Positions 9,957 through 20,560 of a stretch of 29,672 nt of DNA are shown piece after piece. The position numbers and the translations under genes were made by a program. Position 1 is the stretch's first letter, and every line of letters starts with the position of its first letter. The notes below the pieces were generated by a model. That model ran no database searches, was not told the DNA's origin, and saw only the letters and a program-made list of their open reading frames with translations. Origin of the DNA: Carex sylvatica (lineage: Eukaryota > Streptophyta > Magnoliopsida > Poales > Cyperaceae); contig CAXKVR010000574.1 in assembly GCA_964058845.1 (NCBI GenBank), positions 1-29,672 on the forward strand, written 5' to 3'.

Positions 9957-11310
9957 ATGGAGAACATAGAAACCATGAGAGGAGAAATTGTACTGAACAT
10001 GAGTGCACAGAAGGCATGGGAGGTTTTCACAAACAATGACAAGTTGTCAAAGGTTGATCCACAGATGCTCTCCAGTGCTGAGTATATCGAAGGAGACGGT
10101 AGTCCTGGTACCTTGAGGCTCTTCAAGCTTGGACCCGGTACCAAATTCTTCTATATTTTATTAAATATGCATAGCGTGCACCGATCTGTACTATGATTTT
10201 ATATTTCTGTTTTCAAAGTCCAAACAGTCAATCTGAACCGCTTAACATAATCTCTATATGAAAGTGTACTTGGAGGCCAAATTTTATAATTTTCATAATT
10301 ATTTTACTATTTTTTTAGATAGATAGAAAATCACTTGATCTGGACCATTCGAAATTGGTGATTTTATAACTGTCTAAAAAATAGTTAAAAAATTCTAAAA
10401 AAAATGTAACACTTATTCATTTTCATATAGAAATCATGTTGAATGGTCCTGATTGATCTTTAAACTTCGAAAATAAAGATATGAAGAGATGGTACGGATT
10501 GATCTACGCCATACATAGTATCATAGCCTCACTCATCATGAAAATTATATTAAGCAAAAAATGTTGGTAACAAAAAAGGCACAAGAGTATAGGATGCACT
10601 AGATTTTATACAGAAAATCAAAAGGTATAGTTTGTTATTGTGCAAACAAAACAATTCTTATTTGTTGGAGTATTATTTGCGCAAACAAAACATATCTTGT
10701 TTGTTATATGTATTAATAAGAACATAGGTAGTAGTATTAATAATATTATCATGCTTGTGTAATTACAAGTACAAAAAAAAAAAAAAAATTACCATTGCAC
10801 ATGATTTTATGTAGCACTGCACGACTTCGTAAAAGAATCGATACAAAAATAATATATTTATCATGTTTTATCTAATACTTGATTATCTAATGGATTTGAA
10901 CCTGATTAGCTATTTAAATCTGATGAAAATCGTGCATTCGTCTCTATTTGTGCGATGTGTCGTTTTGCTTGTGAAATTAGAAGTACAAGATAAAAAATTA
11001 ACATTGCACATAACTTTATGTAGCACTGCACAACTTCGTAAAAGAGTCGATGCAGAAAATAGAGAAGGTGGAACCCGGGCATTGTTTGTCATACCAGGTG
11101 GTTGACGGGCAGCTTCACAAATTGTACGATCCATACCGTGTCACCTTCACCTTCATACCAGTTTCCGGGAAGGAAACAAAGCAGTGCACAGTAGAGTGGA
11201 AGGCCGAATTCACACCGGTTTCACCAGAAATACCGCCGCCCGCAAAGGCAAAGGATGCTGCCCTTGATTTCCTCAAGTCCTTTGAGAAATGTGAGCTAGT
11301 TTGCAACTAG
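9957..11310 (+). CDS. Bet v 1-fold (PR-10/MLP-like) ligand-binding protein
   Basis: Two exons, 9957-10137 and 11024-11310, give 155 residues, the usual size for this family. The join is phase 1: GGA CCC G meets CA CTG CAC after the acceptor tatgtag, giving GPALHNFVKESMQKIEKVE. This is the standard intron position for Bet v 1 genes. Residues 46-51 (GDGSPG) are the glycine-rich loop. The central part reads YQVVDGQLHKLYDPYRVTF, and the C-terminal helix includes AKDAALDFLKSFEKCEL. Members form a hollow hydrophobic pocket for hormones, steroids, alkaloid precursors or other small ligands. No ligand or catalytic role can be read from sequence alone. There is no signal peptide, so it is probably cytosolic. 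Choosing the acceptor at 11049 instead would break the frame. A possible AATAAA lies at 11382-11387. Confidence 0.9.
10165..10537. mobile_element. MITE-A copy in the Bet v 1 intron
   Basis: This block shares its order and wording with 13141-13495: a cgtactatg-type start, aacataatctct, a tttttagatagataga stretch, aaaatcacttgat, a long A/T body, and a final block reading gaatggtcctgattg. It ends atagcctcactcat. The reverse complement of that end, gagtgaggctatgatacta, matches the start of the 13141 copy. The left end is degenerate, so this copy is probably truncated there. It carries no coding sequence. Confidence 0.65.
10760..11060 (+). repeat. ~209-bp tandem duplication of the exon 2 acceptor and exon 2 start
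   Basis: The phrase attgcaca, a short AT block, ttatgtagcactgcac, acttcgtaaaaga and tcgat appears first at about 10793-10845 and again at about 11002-11053, offset 209. The second copy is the true start of exon 2 (11024). The first is a decoy: from 10815 it reads ALHDFVKESIQK and then meets a TAA at 10850-10852. Immediately upstream, both copies carry acaagtacaaa or agaagtacaag plus an A-rich run. The duplicated unit therefore covers intron end plus exon start. Confidence 0.85.
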
Positions 11311-12170
11311 ATGTATACACAATGTTTCTATAAAGATAAACTAGTGCAGTTATCTACAAACTAATTAGGTTAATTAGAAGAAATAAACAACATAAATTGT
11401 TGGGTTTATATTGTGTGAAATTAATGCTTCTGAGCCCAAGAAATATGTTGTGAGTGCTTTCATGTATGTGGCTTTAAAGCTATCTTGTATAAATATGTTC
11501 TATAATTAAAAAAGATCATAATAAGATGAATTTAGACTTTCGGTGTAATCCTAACATAATTTTTTATTTATAGAAATTAATATAAAATAATACAGGGTAT
11601 TAAAATGATAATATTTTGATGCATAAACATAACTGTTTTAGAAAATTCAGCTCCAAACAATAGATCTAAATTTTTTTTTTCTGCTCCAATCTTTGAATTA
11701 TTAGGATTCTATGTGGCCAAGTGAATTAACACCCGTGGTGTTTGATGAATATAATGGATCCGAATAAAAAATTTGACTCCATAAAATGGAGCTGAATTTG
11801 TGTTTTACGATTCCATCTATGGCATCTAAAACCTATGGCTCTCATTCTAATACCATATACTATTTTATATTAATTTCTATAAATAAAAATTTCTGTAATA
11901 GTCAATAAATCAAAATATTTAAAGCAATTGATTAAGAAATAAACCGGGATAGTCCGGACCAAATTCATAATATATAAAAGTTCGGTCAGTTAGATTATTT
12001 CGGTTCTCAAAATTTTCAAACTGACCAAATTTATAATTCGGTTTTAAAACACAAACCAAACCAAACCAAACCATTAAACCAAAAAAACCTAACTGTTTAG
12101 TCCAAACTAATTTAGTTCGGCTCAAAATTAACTAAACTGGACCCAATGAACACTTCTGTAAATGACTGAT
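11311..12170. other. Spacer downstream of the Bet v 1-like gene
   Basis: After the probable 3' UTR (to about 11500) there is AT-rich sequence with no gene. From about 11940 to 12140 it is rich in ccaaac and ccgaac-type words, with aaaccaaaccaaaccaaacc at 12052-12072, a common degenerate plant repeat. The minus-strand open frame at 11919-12125 is a product of that repeat. Confidence 0.5.
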
Positions 12171-12171
12171 G

Positions 12172-12860
12172 GGCTACTACCACAACAACAACAACAATAA
12201 CCAAGCCTTTAGTCCCAAATAAGTTGGAGTAGGCTACAAATAAAATCCAATCACTATCATAAAATAAAGACAAGTAGTAATAAAGTAAAAATAAAAATAA
12301 TAAAAATAAAAGTGAAAGTAAAAATGAAATGAAAAGGAAAAGTGATAGTGATAATAATAGTGATAGTAATAATAGTAATACTAATATTAACTATATTCTA
12401 TCTAAACTAACACAAGTTAAATTTTGGAAGCAGTGCAACAAATGTTAAAAAAAGTAAAATAACAATCATAGTTAAAACCAATTCAAAAGAGGGCATGATG
12501 TACACTAAATTAATGTAATTTAGACAGTGATATGATTTTTTTTTTAATATTTGCTGACAAAAGTCAATTAAAACTGACAGGTATAGAATTGAGAGCTACT
12601 ACCACAGCAAGTTGAATTTTGGAAGCTGAGTAACAGCTGTTAAAACAAAACAATCATCAATCAATAATCATAGTTAATTCCAAGTTTTTTTTTTTTTTTC
12701 ATTTTTGCTTAAAAAGGACAATTCTTAATCAATATAAACTAATGTTTGAATGGGACAAAACCTCTTTTTTTTCACACTAGAGTATGACAAACTGTACTTG
12801 ATTGTAGTCTTGAATTTAAACTGACAGGTACAGAATTGACAGGTATGAAATTTGAATTCA
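12172..12860. repeat. ~250-bp local duplication, one copy interrupted
   Basis: The phrase gctactaccac followed by aagttRaattttggaagc and a downstream caatcatagttaa block occurs at 12173-12475 and again at 12595-12675. The phrase aaactgacaggta, then Y, then agaattga occurs at about 12569 and 12818. In the first copy, gctactaccac and aagtta are separated by about 230 bases of foreign sequence (separate entry). In the second they are almost adjacent. Confidence 0.65.
12186..12415. mobile_element. Retroposon-like insertion (SINE/LINE tail type)
   Basis: The insert begins with CAA repeats and the widely dispersed plant repeat phrase aagcctttagtcccaaataa followed by gttggagtaggctac, then becomes A-rich with gtaaaa and gatagtaat simple repeats. 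The duplicate locus at 12595 acts as an empty site. The bases cacaa at 12181-12185 and 12411-12415 could be a 5-bp target-site duplication. The motif resembles plant Au-type SINE/retroposon ends, but this family name is from memory. Confidence 0.5.
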
Positions 12861-13140
12861 ATTCACTAGTCATTGACTGGAAAAGTATAACATGCCATCA
12901 AGAAATTGCTTTCAATTGAAAAGTAAATGACACTTTAAGGTATACTGCTGTAATGTTTTAATTTACTGAATTTCATACTTGGCTATAAAATATAATCACT
13001 GAATTTTCCATTTTATCACACCTCTAATTCTACAAACACATAAAAATAAAACCAATATAAATAATACATGTGACATGACCACAATTTTGCATTTTAGAGA
13101 TCATCAATGCAAAGAAAAGTTTTCCCTGGATATATAAAGG

Positions 13141-13495
13141 AGAGTGAGGCTATGGTACTATACATAGCACACATTGCTCCGTACTATGGATTCATATCTC
13201 TTTTTTTTAAATTCAAACAGCTGATCCGAATCACTCAACATAATCTCTAACAATGTACTTGCATACCAAAATTTACATTTTTCAGAATTTTTACTATTTT
13301 TAAGATAGGTAGAAAATCACTTGATATAAAGATCCTAGACTATCCGAAAGTAGTGAATTCTATCTATTTAAAAAAGAAGTAAAAAAATTTTGAAAAATGT
13401 AAAATTTGGTCTTCAAATATATTTTCACATGAAGATCATGTTCAACAGTTTGTATTGGCTATTTATACTTCAAAATAAGAACTAATTGAATGCGA
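13141..13495. mobile_element. MITE-A copy with intact left end
   Basis: It begins agagtgaggctatggtacta, which is the reverse complement of the right end of the 10165 copy. It continues with cacaacataatctct-like wording (actcaacataatctct at about 13233), aagataggtagaaaatcact and a body colinear with the 10165 copy. The right terminal repeat is missing or decayed. It lies just downstream of the STP14 gene. Confidence 0.65.
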
Positions 13496-13669
13496 CATTT
13501 ACGTAATACCTTTTGTCAGATACAATGCAATGTCACTACTTTTAAAGAGAAGAATTGTAACAATAACACCCAGGAAAAAAGGTTGCACACAATTTCTTTA
13601 ACATTTCCATTCTAATATCTCGGTTTCATAAATATAAAATCATGTTATGAATCAGCCAAAACATATTTA

Positions 13670-16600
13670 TTATTGTTTTGGATTTTGGAGTGAAAACCTA
13701 GGATCCTTTGAGACAATGCGCTTCCAGTACCAATGCTTCTCGAATAGTTGGGATATCTCCTCTATCGGTACCTGCTTCGTCTCAGGTAGAAGCAGGTATA
13801 TAAAGATTGACATTATAACAATCAGCCCCGCAAAAAGTATGAAAACACCATACCTGTTTCAGAACCATTGTTTTTTGTCAGCTTAACTGGTATGCATAAA
13901 ATTTCTGCAACCACCAAAAAGCAAAAGGATATCCATACCTAAGTGCTCTCACTGGAACATACAAAAAAAATGAGTGGTACCAACTACTACATAAAGAACA
14001 TAAATTCAATTTAAAATCATGGTATCATACCAGTATTTGCTATTTCTGTCATTTCTGTATAGGCAATTTACCAGTTTAAGCACTTTTCCTGTCATCTCAA
14101 ACAATACTGGTACAGCACTTCAAAATTATTTCACCAGGTGAAATAATGACCGATACGTACCTCAAGTGGCAAAGTGCAGCTAAGAAGCATTGAGCAATGG
14201 CAGCAGTGAAAAAGAGATTGACGCTCACAACAACACTTTGACCAGCAGATCGTGCTTCAAGCGGGAACAATTCGCTCGGTACAAGCCAGCCAAGCGGGCC
14301 CCACGACCAGCCATAGGCCACCACAAAAAGACATATGGCAATTACTAAAAGAACAGCTACTCCTTTAGATAGAGTCTGTCCGGTACCGAATTTTAGAGCT
14401 AGTGTTATAGCCACCACTACCTGCAAAATAAATACAAACAAAAAGTTATTGAAATTGTGATTCCTTGCAAAAGCAGAGGCCAAGCTGCAAAATTCCAGGG
14501 AAATATACATCATGGACCCTAAATTTAAGGTTATAACTACTCTAATCCTTACCATAGAACCGATCATTTGAATTCCAGCTTCCATGAACAAAAATCGCCT
14601 CCCAAGCCGGTCAACAACTGACATGGAGACAAGTGCACCAACAACAAGCATCGAACCGGTTATAATAGATGAGTATAGTGCTGCACCCGACCCGAAACCC
14701 AAACTTTGAAATATAACTGGTGAGTAGAACAATATAGAATTCATTCCTGATAATTGTTGAAATGCAGGTATCCCCAGTGCACCAATCACAAGCTGTGGCC
14801 TGTTGCGTGGGGCCAAGAGATTTCTGACAAAAAAAAATTAGGAACTGTCAATTTCATATATATTTTGCAATTTCATATTAAATGAACAACTAACCATACC
14901 ACATGATTTCTAATGTATCGAAATCAGTATATATAACTGAGAATACCTGAAAGGGTTTTTAACTGCTCGTGCCAACTCACTGGCTTCCTTCAAATCTTCA
15001 AACTCAGCATCAACCTTGTGGGTCCCACGCACCTTCTCTAAAATTATCCGCGCCTCCTCAAGCCTCCCTTGCTCAACAAGGCTGTTAGGTGTCTCCGGCA
15101 AAAACAACCCACCAACGAAAATCATAGTTGCCGGTACCATGGCGAGGCCAAGAGAAAGGCGCCACCCCCACGGATGAATTTTGTTGGTGAAATAATTAAT
15201 TATGTCGGCTACAAGAATGCCGAGACATGTGGTGAGTTGGAAAAGCTGATTTACTGCCCCTCGGATTTTGTAAGGAGCAATCTCTGACAGGTACAATGGC
15301 ACTGCCTGTTGATATAAAATGATATTTTTCTTAGTGGAATGTTTAGTTCAGACTTCAGAGTTAAATGTTTGTCTAATATGAAATCAAAGTATTTTGGTTC
15401 TGTTTTGTTTACCATGTACCAGTAGTCTTTTTATGGGGGATTTCATGTATACCCCTCAAAAACCTTAAAATTATGTATTTCCACCTCTAAAATCATCATA
15501 TCATATTTACCCCTTTTAAATTTAAACAACTCACAAATTTACCAAATTTATTGTCTTTTCTATTAAAATTCATTTGAAATTTACAGGGGTAAATGTGATA
15601 GTATGAACTTTAGAGGGGGAACATAAGTTTTGAGGATTTAGAGGGGCATACATGAAATTCCCCCTTTTTTTTATTATTCATTTTCTTATGTTTTTGTTGT
15701 GTAAAAATATGTGTGTTTCTTTTTAGCTGTTCAACAAATGATGATTTGTTGAAGACCTACATGTCTACTTGACCAAATGAATTGTGAGGTATATATTCAA
15801 TTTTGACTAGTGACGAGTACCAGAATCTAATAGTACTGGTACATACCGGTACAAAACCTCACAATTCCTCTGGTATTCTGGTACCAGAATCTGCTAGTAC
15901 TGGTACATACCGGTACATATCAGTAATTTTTAATTACCTGATTGCCAAAACCGATGCCAACACCTAGTAAAATGCGACCAATGATAAGCATTGCTATATT
16001 AATAGCAGCAGCATTAACAGCACCACCTAGAAAGAAACTGACAGATCCAACCATGATACTAATCCTGCGACCGTAATTGCGTGTAACTAGAGATGCACCA
16101 AAGGTGGAGACGAGACCCGCAAAGTAGAGCGACGAGGTGAAGAGAGTCAATACTTGGTTGTCATACTTGCAATAGTCAGTTTCATGCAAGTGCGCTTGCT
16201 TTCTATCGTACACTTTCGGGAAAAATTTCTTCAGAAAATCATCCATTGATGTAACACCACCTATAAATTTGAAAATTAGAGAAGATAAATTCATCAAAAT
16301 CATGATGCATATTTTGTTGCTGTCATTATATGTTAGCATTTTTCTTAGTAATTAATCATTTTTTAATGAATACATCTACTACTGTTATTTTTAAAAGATA
16401 CTGTGTAAGAAAGAAATTGTGAAAAGATTTTTTATAGGTAGTTTGCACTAATGATGATTGATGAACCTAACTATACACTTTAATTTAATAATTACTTTGG
16501 AAATGATTAGATTCCCATTTCAAATTGACCTTTAAAAGAAAATAATTTGTAAGGGTCCCTCAAAATATTGATTCCCTCCTATAGCACTTCCAAGCAATGA

Positions 16601-17317
16601 GAAAATATATCATACATTAAATGTTTTGAGTACTTAATGTCATATATAAATGCTAAACTTTTTTAAGTTTATAGAAAACTAAAGCAAATAATGGAAGAGC
16701 TAATATGGTGAATATCATGTGTTATCAAGTTAAAAGAGAGATATTTCTAGGTTTACAGGGTTGTATTTGCAAAAATTTCCCCAGCCTTTTGGAATTAAAG
16801 TTCAGAGTACGGACAGATGCAAAGCCCCAAGCCCCCAATACTTTCCAATAAATTATTTGCTTTTGCTTTTCAAAAGTAATGTTTAAAAATTAGACAAAAT
16901 ATTAATTTTAAGTACTGTAAGCTAATAGAATTTGAGAGTTAATTTTATTAATTTTTTTGAACTGTTTCTGTGGTAATATAATGCATGTTAGACACTGTAG
17001 AGAGTTCATACTAATATATATAATCCTGGAAATAAAAAAAAATATAACCCAAAAAAATTAAACATGATAGAACAGTAGAGTGGTCATAAGTCATAACCAA
17101 TAAAAAAGAGAAAATTAAGAAGAAAATAAAAAAAAAGATGAAAAAATAAAATTTGAAAGAAAAAAGGAACTTTACTGGAGACACCAAGGTCATAACCAAA
17201 GAGAGAACCACCAAGAGAACCAACAACACATGCTAAGATGAAATATCCTGTTATTCTTCCTTCATACAACTCTGCTCTTTTGCTCACCTCACCACCTCCT
17301 CCAAATCCACCACCCAT
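13670..17317 (-). CDS. STP14: STP14-type monosaccharide/H+ symporter
   Basis: Six exons join in frame: 17317-17176, 16260-15938, 15305-14947, 14823-14553, 14420-14161 and 13853-13670. All introns are GT-AG and the product is 512 residues, normal for the family. It imports hexoses across the plasma membrane using the proton gradient; characterised STP14 prefers galactose. Residues 41-47 are GYDLGVS, with Asp43 the expected proton site, and Arg143 (GRILLGVG) is its partner. [10 protein letters not shown] (110-119) and RLGRR are the MFS loop motifs. QQLSGMN (297-303) and [16 protein letters not shown] line the sugar path. FLPETPNSL and [12 protein letters not shown] mark the family. Cys78 and Cys449 fit the lid disulfide pair known in STP10. 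The start is the first ATG before a glycine-rich N-terminus ([10 protein letters not shown]). The loop reads GVSSGVTSM where GVSGGVTSM is usual. The STP14 assignment within the family is by overall resemblance. Confidence 0.93.
15436..15665. mobile_element. MITE-B copy in STP14 intron 2
   Basis: Left arm: gggggatttcatgtataccc then ctcaaaaaccttaaaattatg. Right arm, reversed and complemented: gggggaatttcatgtatgccc then ctctaaatcctcaaaacttatg. The arms remain similar for about 85 bases and both end near tttacccc. This is a short foldback element with ends GGGGGAA/TTCCCCC. Related arms occur at 17806-18283 and near 24187. Confidence 0.7.
15817..15917. repeat. Two 37-bp GTACC-rich direct repeats in STP14 intron 2
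   Basis: The unit gtaccagaatct, two variable bases, tagtactggtacataccgg, taca is present at 15817-15853 and 15881-15917. The copies match at 35 of 37 bases with a period of 64. The second copy ends only 20 bases from the exon 2 donor at 15937. A single related phrase, ggtaccagaatctgatac, is found at 25591. Confidence 0.8.
16261..17175 (-). other. STP14 intron 1
   Basis: A 915-base AT-rich intron between exon 1 and exon 2. I see no additional exon and no clear element in it. Confidence 0.5.
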
Positions 17318-17744
17318 TGTTTCTTTTTCTTCCTTTTTCTCTTAGAGAGACAATGAGAGAGTCACACTAGAGAAGAAAGCAACAAAGGAAGCCTTTTGTA
17401 CCAAAATGGAGGAGAGAGAGAGACTGAGAAATGGAATTGGTCAGATCTCTCTAATTTTTTAATTAAATTTCATTGGGTAGGCTCCAGATAAATCTGAGCA
17501 GTCCATTTAGAATCAGACAGTTTAGATTAACTTTGATGTAAAATCACGGAGGTTTATCTATGTATGTGCGTACATTTGACGGTGATTAAGGAGGATTGGT
17601 TTTGTATTATATATATATATATATTGGATTGGAGATAAGCATTGACTCGAAGAGTAAACAGAGGTGGACATACGTTTGGTTTTTTCTTTGCTTTCTTTTT
17701 TAGGAGATTTTTTTTTCTTTGCTTTAATAGTAGTTAGTAAGAGA

Positions 17745-17775
<31 letters not shown>

Positions 17776-17805
17776 GTTCGGTTGTCAAAAACTCAAAATA
17801 CAACC
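17318..17805 (-). promoter_or_regulatory. Leader and promoter region of STP14
   Basis: Upstream of the ATG, read on the minus strand, lie CT-rich stretches (17318-17430) that probably form the leader. Further up are a TA microsatellite (17609-17623) and a GAGAGT/GAGTGA run on plus (17740-17774). Which element drives transcription cannot be told. The minus-strand open frame at 17558-17818 is generated by these simple repeats. Confidence 0.4.
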
Positions 17806-18283
17806 AGGAAAATTTCATATATATCCTTTAATAATTTTGAAATTATGTAATTATTTTCTTTTGAAAATTTGCAATATTATATTTATTTTTTTACATTTTT
17901 AAAGACTCATAAATTGAGATTTATTTTAAATTTATATAGTTTTCATTTTATCATTTAATACAAAAACAAAAAATATGTCACATGTGTAAGAGAAATAATC
18001 CATCTTTTAATTGATCAGTTTGTCAAGACAACAATTTATTTTTCTACTCGTGACGAATATATAGTGTCACAATCAATTGAAGAAATTTGTGGATTTTTTT
18101 AAATATAACTAATTTTGATGATTTTAAAGGAACAAACGTCATAAGCATTAAAATTACTTCTTTATAAAAAAAATTAAATCTGTGAGTTTGTAAAATTTAG
18201 AAGAATAAATATGATATTATGAATATTTAGAATGTCATATATGTAATTTCAGAATTTTGAAGGACATATACAAAGTTTCCCCT
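17806..18283. mobile_element. MITE-B-like element, ~480 bp
   Basis: The left arm reads aggaaaatttcatatatatcc and then an AT-rich stretch with attttgaaattatgtaatta. The right arm, reversed and complemented, reads aggggaaactttgtatatgtcc and then attctgaaattacatat. The arms share layout with the shorter copy in STP14 intron 2. The interior is AT-rich with no coding potential. Confidence 0.55.
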
Positions 18284-19362
18284 AAAAACAAAAGAGATGG
18301 TATCAGAGAAACAGAGAGAGAACAGGAGACATGAGCTGTCAGTGAAGAGATTTATCTGCTTTTGGGTCCATGCTCTTACTTGTCCATGTTCTTCTATTGT
18401 AAATAATTAGTAAAAAATCACATGTGTACTTAATACCATGCAACAACATTATTACTTGTTAGTTGTTAAAGTATAAGAATAATAGTACAAACATGGTACC
18501 AACAAAAGTATACGACCAGCATCCACCAACAATTAATTATATTTAAAATAATTAAACATAATGATATAAATTAGGACAAATTAAAAGAAATGTAGAAATA
18601 TAAATATTAACTAAAAAAAAGTTTATTTAGAGAGTTTAAATGTCTTTATTTTGCCTCTACCTTTTAATTTTCTTATAACAAAATTCTAAAATTTATATGT
18701 CAAAATACAACCGTTATATATAATATATATTATTTTCTCTACATGCACATGAAAAAGATATCATTTTTATTTTGGTTTTATTTGAATCAATAAGTTGAAA
18801 AATCAACATCCAAAATCTATCTACATCGATGTATTTTTACAAGTTCTTGATACTAATGAGAACAAAATCAAAATGTCATGACCTTTTACGTGTACATATA
18901 GAAAATAATATATATCATATCTAACTATTTATAGTTTAACATTTAAGTTTTAAATTTAAAATTATTGTAGTTCTAAAAGTAAAGACACGACAGCGACACA
19001 AAAAATAAAAATATTTGAACCCTTCTCCTTATTATATATATCTATCTGATAAATATGTAGCCTTTTTTTATTTGTGAAAATTTTCTTTGATTACTTTCTT
19101 TCTAAATGGTTCAAAATCCAAAAAGCAACATAACATTCGAACACACCTTTCACATTTTTGATAGGTGTTGGTCTATATGTACCAATACAAAAAGTAAGCG
19201 TCACTAAAATAGGGGACCGATATAATTTTAAAAAAAAAAGGAAAATATATTTCATATAGTGAATGGAATTTTTGAGAAATATATTTCATTATATTATTTT
19301 CTATGTTTTATGTTTTACATATTTTTTTATTCATTGTAATCTCTCAATTCAGAGAGAATTTT
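18284..19362. other. AT-rich gene-free spacer
   Basis: No exon, RNA gene or clear element is recognised. Long A/T runs dominate. Confidence 0.5.
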
Positions 19363-20560
19363 AAGTTTTCCATTTTTTTTGTTTGCTCTTGTTATATATT
19401 AAGCGTTTAGTTTTACCTAAATCATTAACTATTTAATTAATCTGCACTAGTGGAAATGGTACAATTAAGAGCCTTCATAATTTATTTTCATCATAATACA
19501 AGGGATTGAAGGAGATTATCTAATTTTATTTATCAGAGTGACTCTTTTGACTTTGAAGTCCTCTAATTTTGCATATCTTGGACTAATTATATATATGCCC
19601 AATTTTATGGGAAAATGACATATTGATATATTATACCTATTGTATGGATTAGTACGAGTGAGATGAGAAATGTATTAGTATGAGAAAGTGACCTATTAAT
19701 TAAGTTCTCCAAATTGATTATCAAGATACATATATATGTTTTTCGATTCAATTCCAAAATAATTTAAAAAAATGCAAAATATAATCTCCACATATATTTT
19801 CATATGGAGATTATGTTGAGCAGTTCAGATCGACTGTTTGAATTTTAAATAAATATGAATCCATAGCATATATCAACTTGTATCCTCTCCATTTAAGATA
19901 GAATCGTAATTAAGTTTTCCACTTTTAATTTGGTTTGTTAATTTGCTCTTGTTATATATTAAGCGTTGAGTCATATTTTTATATCAATCTGATAATAAAA
20001 TTTTTTCTCTCTATTTTCTCTATATTAACTATCAAGTAACCAAAAAATAATAATTAAAACTTCAATTTAATTACCTGTGAGGCTGTTGTAAATTAAAGGA
20101 CAATTGATAATTATCTACTAGGGTAATTCACACTCAACTAATTCAAAGGATATAATCTTTAATCTGCATAAAATTTTTAGACAAATTATAATTTAATTAA
20201 TCAGTCACTGGTGAAAATGATACAATTAAGAGCCCTCAGAGTTCAAGTCTATTTTTATCTGACTACAAGGGATTGAAGGAGATTATCAATTTATTTTTAT
20301 TTATCACAATGACCAATTTCCTTGAATTATTCCACACTTTCTGAATCAGACTTATTTTGGGGGTATTTTTGACTAATCCATGCCTAATTTTATGGTAAAA
20401 TGAAGCATTGTATTGGACCTATTGTATTAGTATGAGAAAGTCAAAAAAAAAAAAAAAGAAGTATGAGAAAGTAACATATTGCTAAGTTTCTCCAATTTGT
20501 CCATCAAGATACATACTTGTGTTTTTTTTTGGTTCAATTTTATATATATGAAATTTCTGA
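19363..20560. repeat. Local direct duplication (copies 19363-19760 and 19912-20560)
   Basis: Two colinear copies share several exact blocks: a 26-base block starting tttgctcttgttatatatta (19382 and 19942), tacaattaagagcc (about 19459 and 20221), a 23-base block starting acaagggattgaaggagatt (19498 and 20265), and tagtatgagaaagt further on. The offset changes from 560 to 767, so the second copy carries about 207 extra bases or the first lost them. No coding sequence is evident in either copy. Confidence 0.75.
19750..19880. mobile_element. MITE-A right-half fragment
   Basis: The stretch with aaaaaaatgcaaaatataat, then catatattttcatatggagat, then tatgttgagcagttcagatcgactg matches the 3' half of the MITE-A copies (for example atatattttcacatgaagatcatgttcaacag at 13420-13450). 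It sits between the two halves of the local duplication. Confidence 0.55.

Noticed and set aside
10863..11134. Open frames on both strands around the start of Bet v 1 exon 2
   Set aside because: They are shadows of exon 2; only the frame entered from the acceptor at 11024 continues the Bet v 1 fold.
14097..14816. A single 239-residue sugar-transporter frame
   Set aside because: It runs through two introns of STP14; the spliced exons 14823-14553 and 14420-14161 restore the normal family sequence.
18325..18395. ctgtcagtgaagag phrase suggestive of a microRNA156-type precursor
   Set aside because: The expected mature sequence and a complementary star arm are absent; no extended hairpin was seen.
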